A stretch of 64,000 bases of DNA from Hybos culiciformis (Eukaryota > Arthropoda > Insecta > Diptera > Hybotidae), in NCBI GenBank assembly GCA_964007475.1, contig CAXFZM010000052.1, positions 372,001-436,000 of the forward strand, written 5' to 3'. A model generated the notes under the pieces. It was given only the letters and a program-made list of their open reading frames with translations. It made no database searches and had not been told where the DNA came from. Shown piece after piece: positions 58,203 through 64,000 of the stretch (positions within the stretch are counted from its first letter, which is position 1; every line of letters begins with the position of its first letter). Made by a program: the position numbers and the translations under genes.

Positions 58203-60009
58203 CCGGATAACAAAAAAAAAAGCATAATAATAGAAGACAAAATATAGAATAAAAAAACTGTTTATTTTCGAATTTCTAATATTTGATTAAATAAAGTTTA
58301 AAAATTGTATTATTTTATAAATTTTAAGTATTTTACAATTAAATAAGTGTATGATTTTTTGAATGTATATTATAGTCAAAAAACAATTGTACTGCAAAAT
58401 TCAAATATTTATGAAGTAAATATAAGAAAAATTTATTTGCGATTTGTTACAATTTTTATAAATTGTCTATGTATCTCCTCGTCATTTTTATTTTATTAAA
58501 TTTTCTAATTAATCGGCATTTATAAATTGAAAATAATTGTAACTGAAAGTAAAGTATTTGGACAGAAATCCAAAGTTCGCATCGTTAAGAAAAAATTTAG
58601 TTCGTAAATAGGCTTTTAAAAATAAAAAAACTTAGAATATGAAGAATTGAGATTTTTTAAGAATGCACTTATGGAATTTATTTAATAAATTTGAATATTT
58701 TGCACAAAAAAAAAGTATATATTTCTGCTTTTTTATATCAATGTAATAATGTAAGTTTAGAATTTAATAAAATTTTGACGTGAAATCGTCTATATAGAAG
58801 AATTTTGTATAATGTAATAGAAATTATTTCATTCATATTATTCAAATTTTTATGCTTAATAAACTAGTTGTTTAATTTTGAATTATGCTTTTGATATTCA
58901 TATGATTTAATCCATCACATTTTCGAACCAGCTAGGAATTGATATTTATTTGATTAGAGGACATCGAGAAAAGAATAAATTTCATCGAAATTTAATGATA
59001 AGCAATATTTAGATTAGGATTTTCGAGCAAATATTACTTCACATTAAGTTCAATAATATGTGTGTGAATTTAATTTTTTTTTTTAGATGAAAGCGATATT
59101 CCAACTCGGTCCTATTTATGATAAGGATTGGAAAATTAGATATAAGAAATTTTTTTTTATTTAAAAAGCTAAAAACTTGAAACATTATATTCAACAGTTT
59201 CAACATTTGATTGTGATGCAAATTATTTTCATATAATTTCTTTAAATTATAATTAATCCATGTTATAAAAACGAAATAATGGAAATTCTTAAGCAAAACA
59301 AAATAATTTTTTTCAACAAGAATATATTGATGTGTCAAAAAAATTTAATTCTTAAAATTATTTGCACATTGAACATTTCAGCTTACCTGTGGTTCTAGGA
59401 ATAAAAAAATAAAATCTAAATGATTTGTTAACTAGTTCTTATTTAGAAAACTTATTTTGCAACATCTTGAATAAAAATTCGGATTCGTTACTTTACTTTA
59501 AGGTTAATAAGTGAAAGTGACAAATTATATTATACCATATAAGTTATGTTATTAAAACAGTAGTTATTTTTTTTTATTATATTAATATTCTTATTAGGAG
59601 AATGAAAAAAATTTTAAACTTTATTTTCCATTTTTTTTTTTCAATTTGAGAAAACTAGATAAATTTTACTTTAAGATTTTATAATTTAAACGGAAAAAAT
59701 ATTTAGATCTTTTATCATTAAAAAATCAGTCATAACGATGCAAAAAAGGATTTTCTATTATTTTTATAATATAAATGGAAATATAAATTAAATGGAAAAT
59801 CACATAAACGGAATAAACATTAATGAATTTTTAATATGTCTGCATTATCTTTAATTTACATAAATACTTTTTAATTTTAAGTATTTTACATAAAAAAAAA
59901 ATTAGGTAACTGAAGTCCATAATATTTAAGATTTTTTTCTGCTTAATTTAATTATTATAGAAATAGGAAATTTTTTGTATAGAATAGCAACATTATATTA
60001 AAGATTCCC
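58203..60009. other. Non-coding AT-rich spacer
   Basis: No gene or clear element seen. The 99-residue minus frame at 59039-59338 is low-complexity and without signature. Confidence 0.4.
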
Positions 60010-60700
60010 GGACAGTTGCCCAAATGACATTTGCCAATCTGACATTTGCCCACGGACATTTGACAATCTGACATTTGACAATCTGACATTTGACAATCTG
60101 ACATTTGACAATCTGACATTTGACAATCTGACATTTGACAATCTGACATTTGACAATCTGACATTTGACAATATGACATTTGACAATCTGACATTTGACA
60201 ATCTGACATTTGACAATCTGACATTTGACAATCTGACATTTGACAATCTGACATTTGACAATCTGACATTTGACAATCTGACATTTGGCAATATGACATT
60301 TGACAATCTGACATTTGACAATCTGACATTTGACAATCTGACATTTGACAATGTGACATTTGACAATCTTACATTTGACAATATGACATTTGACAATCTG
60401 ACATTTGACAATATGACATTTGACAATCTGACATTTGACAATCTTACATTTGACAATCTGACATTTGCCAACGGACATTTGCCAACGGACATTTGCCAAA
60501 CGGACATTTGACAATCCGACATTAGCCAACGGACATTTGCCAATTCTACATTTGCCAACGGACATTTGCCAATTCTACATTTGCCAACAGACATTTGCCA
60601 ATCCTACATTTGCCAATGGACATTTGACAATCCGACATTTGACAACGGACATTTGACAATCTGACATTTGACAATCTGACATTTGACAATCTGACATTTG
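60010..60700. repeat. 15-bp minisatellite (GACATTTGACAATCT), locus 2
   Basis: About 27 consecutive copies at an exact 15-bp period lie between 60054 and 60470, with rare point variants (AATATG, AATGTG, AATCTTAC). Then come ~14-15-bp variants CGGACATTTGCCAA and TTCTACATTTGCCAA, then three more standard copies. The period of five codons keeps frames open on both strands and explains the long repetitive ORFs. Confidence 0.97.
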
Positions 60701-61275
60701 ACGAATTTTTTTGCCGTTTTACAAAAATTTTCTTTTTTTTTGGAAAAATTAGCTTTTTTTGAAAAAATTTAGCATGTTTTCGGTTAAATGTTGCAGAAAA
60801 ATCCTAATAAGTTGGAAATAAACCGCAGAACACGAAGTTCGCAGTGTATTTTTTATTCACTGTGATTTATTAATAAACTACGACTCTGACTATTTTACTT
60901 TTGCAAGTGGAATTTTTGTTATAAGGTTGATAGAGAATTATAAAAGCCAGTTATTTTATTAATTTGGAGAAAACTATCTACGGGGAAAAATTTATCATAT
61001 TTACTTATTCATCGAATGAACAGGTTTCCAAACCAAGCCAAGTTTGTGTTTTTAATCATTTCTTCTTTTTATGTACAAAACTTGAATGAAATCGGACGCC
61101 AAACAGGTTTTAAAATAGCCTCTAATAACCCACGACCCGAGGTAAAGACATGGTGTAAGTTTGATCGATTGAGCGGTAACATATAAGCAGACAGACAAAC
61201 ATACTTTAAGTTTTATATATATAAAAGAAGATAGAAGATATTTATAGTAAAAAAAATATGTAAATGTGTGTATAT
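60701..61275. repeat. Dispersed repeat downstream of minisatellite, locus 2
   Basis: Homologous to 41251-41815 in the same orientation and same position relative to the minisatellite. It ends in TTTTATATATATAAAAGAAG and AGATATTTATAGTAAAA. Confidence 0.8.
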
Positions 61276-61537
61276 AAAACCATAAAGTTAGTACTCTTTA
61301 TAAGATTTTACTAGATGAATTAATCTAAAAATATAGGTAAATTATTGAAAATGCAGAATTACAAATTTTTTTAAAGGTTTTTAAAAAATAAATATCATTT
61401 CGCTAAAATCGTTGCGAGTCAAATCCTTTAAATTTAGGAATATTCGGCGTTGTTGTTGAAATTTAGTAAATTTATAAGTTTAGTGTTGCGAATTTACACA
61501 AATTTTTGATTTAGTTTTAACACATGTATATAAATTA
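61276..61537. other. Non-coding AT-rich spacer
   Basis: No feature seen. Confidence 0.35.
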
Positions 61538-61824
61538 AATTCTTAATTTGAGTAATATTTATTTTAAGATGGTCAATCTTAAACGACATAATGAGTAACT
61601 TTACGCGGCTGCTAACCAGAACGCAACGCCCTTTGTTTTCGTTTGAATGTACAGTAGGTTGAGCCAATTATTAAGTAAATTTAAATTGGCTCAAGTCTAC
61701 TGTAGGTTCAAACAAAAATAAAAGGCATTGGCGTTGTGGTTACCAGCAGCGTAAAAGTTATTCATTATGTTACCATATTTAAGAATTACCATCTTAAAAC
61801 AAATATTATTCGAATTAAACAATA
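61538..61824. repeat. Long foldback (inverted-repeat) element
   Basis: The two arms, about 61538-61675 and 61685-61824, are imperfect reverse complements (roughly 85% by eye). Landmarks are TTTTAAGATGGT / ACCATCTTAAAA, TTTACGCGGCTGCTAACCA / GGTTACCAGCAGCGTAAAAG, and ACAGTAGGTTGAGCCAATT / AATTGGCTCAAGTCTACTGT, with a loop of about 10 bases. It suits a foldback MITE. A TSD could not be fixed because similarity fades gradually. Confidence 0.8.
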
Positions 61825-62380
61825 AGCTATTTTTAAAATATCTTACATTTTTCAATGAAATTAGCAACACTGAAATTAGCTTAGGACTAAATTACTAAAT
61901 TTGATCAACAACGCTCAACATTTCAATATTATCTGCACTTGGACCTTAAAACTGACCTTAGAGCGGAACTGACCTGTATACTGACCTGTGAACAGGCCTT
62001 ACTCATACAAAAAAAAGGAAAAAAAATAACTAACCTTTGTGTAAAAGGCCACTTGCAGACAAAAAAAGTTAGTTTGCAGACAAAAAATGTCAGTTTGCCA
62101 ACTTTAATGCTTTTTCCTTGCTTTTTCCTGCCTTTTTTCTATAAATTTGAAAATAAACAAGATGGAAAGAGTTTGTTTACACATCTTTTTTTTTTTAAGT
62201 TTCAAAAAATAGAGTGTGTACGGGTTTCGTTAAGGTGACCTTAGGAATAAACCTTTGCAGACAAGTGCAGAAACGGTATTAGGCTCTTTTAAATTGTGTA
62301 TTAATTTTTCTTTCTACGGGTTGTTTTGTTTTTCGCAAACCATTTCCTGCTCTTTTTATCGACTCCATGAATTCTGACCG
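61825..62380. other. Non-coding spacer
   Basis: No gene recognised. ACTGACCT-type units repeat at 61945-61990 and AGTTTGCAGACAAAAAA-type units at 62055-62095. Confidence 0.35.
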
Positions 62381-62389
62381 CATGAATTA

Positions 62390-62575
62390 TGACTGCGACT
62401 GGCGGTCAAAATTAATTTTCAAAATGAATTTTGACCTCGCCTCAATTTAGAAAAAAAAAAATTAATTTTGACCACGGCAAAATGTGCGGACAAAATTCAT
62501 TTTCAAAATGAATTTTGGCCGCGACTCTATTTAGAAAAAAAAATGAATTTTGACCGCGACAAAATTTGCGGCTGT
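62390..62575. repeat. Tandem palindromic repeat
   Basis: The palindrome AAAATTCATTTTCAAAATGA (continuing ATTTTG) and its variant lie at about 62416 and 62494. Each is followed by ACC/GCCGCGACTC..ATTTAGAAAAAAAA. The unit is ~80 bp, about two and a half copies. Confidence 0.7.
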
Positions 62576-62826
62576 ATTATGCAGAAATAGTTTCATCAAA
62601 AATATTGCTTAACAAGTATTGAAAATAAAAACAGCTTTTTCATACATTTTGTACGGCCAATTTTCTTTTTTAAAGAAGCGAATGGAACGCAGTAGGGGGC
62701 TGTCCTTTCGCGATGACTTCATCACCAAGAGGTACTATCGGCCATGGGGACTCAGGATATATATGTCATTGAAAAACGTAACTGAAATGTTTTTGAAAAA
62801 ACGGTTTTTTGCAATTTTCTCGGTAA

Positions 62827-63260
62827 AGCCGGGATCACGTTAAAACAGAATTTAGCAACAGAAACAGAATCCCATACATTTGAACAGAATTTATTGTGCG
62901 ACAGAATTTTACAACAGAATTTAGCGACAGAAAAATTCATTCTGTCCACAGAATTTGAATAACCTCAAACGAGGTTATTTTCTGTTTCTGTTGCCAGAAT
63001 GTCAATTGAATTTAATTTAATTTTTTTTTGTATTTGTTTATTTACGTTTTTTCTAGTTTTATTTTGTCGGAAAATGGGGAAAACAATTAAATAATAATAA
63101 TAAAATAATTTTTAAAATCGTAATGACAAGTAAATCGTTCTGTTTCTGTTTTAAAGGCAGCAATCTCATGAGATTCTGACCAGAATTTCAGTAGCAGAAT
63201 AAATTTTTCTGTCGCTGATTCTGTTCTGTTGCTAAATTCTGTTTTAACGACACCCGGGCT
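62827..63260. mobile_element. PIF/Harbinger-type MITE
   Basis: 434 bp with inverted ends. The left reads AGCCGGGATCACGTTAAAAC, the right (inverted) AGCCCGGGTGTCGTTAAAAC, and both continue AGAATTTAGCAACAGAA. The TSD is TAA (62824-62826 and 63261-63263). The interior repeats AGAATTTAGC(A/G)ACAGAA. No coding capacity. The TIR differs from the large Harbinger element at 20501-32148, so it is another family. Confidence 0.8.
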
Positions 63261-63263
63261 TAA

Positions 63264-63616
63264 CGGTACATTCTAGAATTATAATTTAATAAAATTACTT
63301 ATGTTTTAAAAAAAAAAATCCAAAAATCTCCAAAAACTTCGGAGTAAATTGCATTTATAACTTTTTCACGCATTTGAACTTTTCATCTTATATTTTTGAA
63401 ACGGTAAATGAAATCAACCCAATTCTTTGGATTTTTCTAGAGGTGACAGTTGTACGAAACTTTTAAAAAAAAGTTGTTTGAACAACATCCTTTTGGAAAA
63501 GGCCTAAAATCCACAGGCGGTTCTAACGGGCGTCGCACACGGCGCTCGCGATAGAAAATTGTAGCTTCTATTCTATTCACAATGCCATGAAAACGTGAAT
63601 TTTACAAAATGTTTCC
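63264..63616. other. Non-coding spacer
   Basis: No gene seen. Confidence 0.35.
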
Positions 63617-63618
63617 TA

Positions 63619-63998
63619 TACTGCAGTCATAGTGGAAAACACAGTATCTACTAAAATCTGAAAAATTTAAGTATTGATGGCATTTGATAGTAAAAATCAC
63701 AAATTTTTGAATACAAAAAATTTGCTAAATTATTTTTGAAAATCGATCCAAAATTTCAAAAAAGTTTTTTGATTGTAAAATGCTTTGTATATTTTGTTAA
63801 AATTATAAAATTTGGCGGCATGTATTTTTAATAATGAAAAAATGTAGCATAACTATACGGAAATACCGTACTATAAAATATACTGAATGAAGAATATTAA
63901 AAAAAAGAATAATACAGTACGACTAATAAACTTTAAACCTATTATTCTCATATTCAGTTTTTATGTAGATACTGTTTTTTTCCCCTATGACTGCAGTA
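63619..63998. mobile_element. Mariner-like MITE (TA target) at window edge
   Basis: 380 bp. Inverted ends TACTGCAGTCATAGTGGAAA (63619) and, inverted, TACTGCAGTCATAGGGGAAA (63998) both extend to CAGTATCTAC. TA duplications lie outside (63617-63618 and 63999-64000). The interior is AT-rich and non-coding. Confidence 0.78.
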
Positions 63999-64000
63999 TA

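Noticed and set aside
60054..60470. CRISPR-like regular array
   Set aside because: Units are contiguous 15-mers with no unique spacers, in a eukaryotic context. The 176- and 194-bp arrays likewise have no spacers.
59955..60594. Long overlapping frames on both strands (MSDCQ, IVKCQ, NVRLS, TFDNL repeats)
   Set aside because: They come from an exact 15-bp repeat, a multiple of three, which leaves frames open without coding. There is no codon or family signal.

Overview
The window is a strongly AT-rich stretch of a eukaryotic, almost certainly insect (at least arthropod) nuclear genome. The grounds are short 57-93 bp GT-AG introns, a degraded ERLEC1-like host exon, and a typical insect mobilome: protein-primed polymerase remnant, ITm, hAT, PIF/Harbinger and MULE DNA transposons, a non-LTR element and a Ty3/gypsy element. 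No bacterial-style gene, tRNA, rRNA or CRISPR array was found. Most of the 64 kb is mobile and tandem-repeat DNA. The few host-like exons are degraded or cannot be named.

Layout. 1-2441 (-): a broken protein-primed family B DNA polymerase of the Polinton/adintovirus kind. 3216-5342 (+): a complete transposon with 55-bp terminal inverted repeats (TIRs), TA target-site duplication (TSD) and an apparently intact one-intron transposase whose triad spacing is DD82E, the signature reported for the Sailor group. 6022-6807 and 15390-15990: two inverted copies of one repeat. Between them lie a decayed Jockey-like LINE (6808-11020, -) and a hAT element (11943-14619, TSD ATTATGAA), which itself holds a second hAT-type element (12719-14514, TSD ACTATATT). 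17611-18195: a short hAT derivative. 18899-19740 (-): a MULE transposase fragment.

20501-32148 is a PIF/Harbinger transposon (TIRs about 24 bp, TSD TAA) with convergent transposase and MADF genes. Both genes carry poly-A frameshifts. It landed inside a ~104-bp tandem repeat and was then hit by a Ty3/gypsy element (20871-28676). The two 616-bp LTRs of that element differ at a single base, gag and pol are open, and a basic Gln-rich ORF precedes gag. Its leader contains a 572-bp MITE.

32.1-45 kb is repeat country: palindromic GACATTTGTCCGC modules around a very GC-rich hairpin, hAT MITE copies in inverted and tandem arrangement, a 15-bp minisatellite interrupted by a 656-bp element, and a ten-copy 176-bp satellite. 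46-58 kb holds gene remnants (an ERLEC1 second MRH domain; a Pro/Tyr/Gly-rich coiled-coil gene; an Asn-rich gene of unknown identity) around a ~4.4-kb, 194-bp satellite with a local dimeric higher-order repeat. 60-64 kb repeats the 15-bp minisatellite with its flank, then a long foldback and two small MITEs, the last ending at the window edge.

The elements form a layered record: tandem repeat, then Harbinger, then gypsy; hAT, then hAT; minisatellite, then MITE. The two that look structurally intact are the DD82E transposon and the gypsy element. Exon boundaries, TSDs and periods were read by eye, and no database search was possible.
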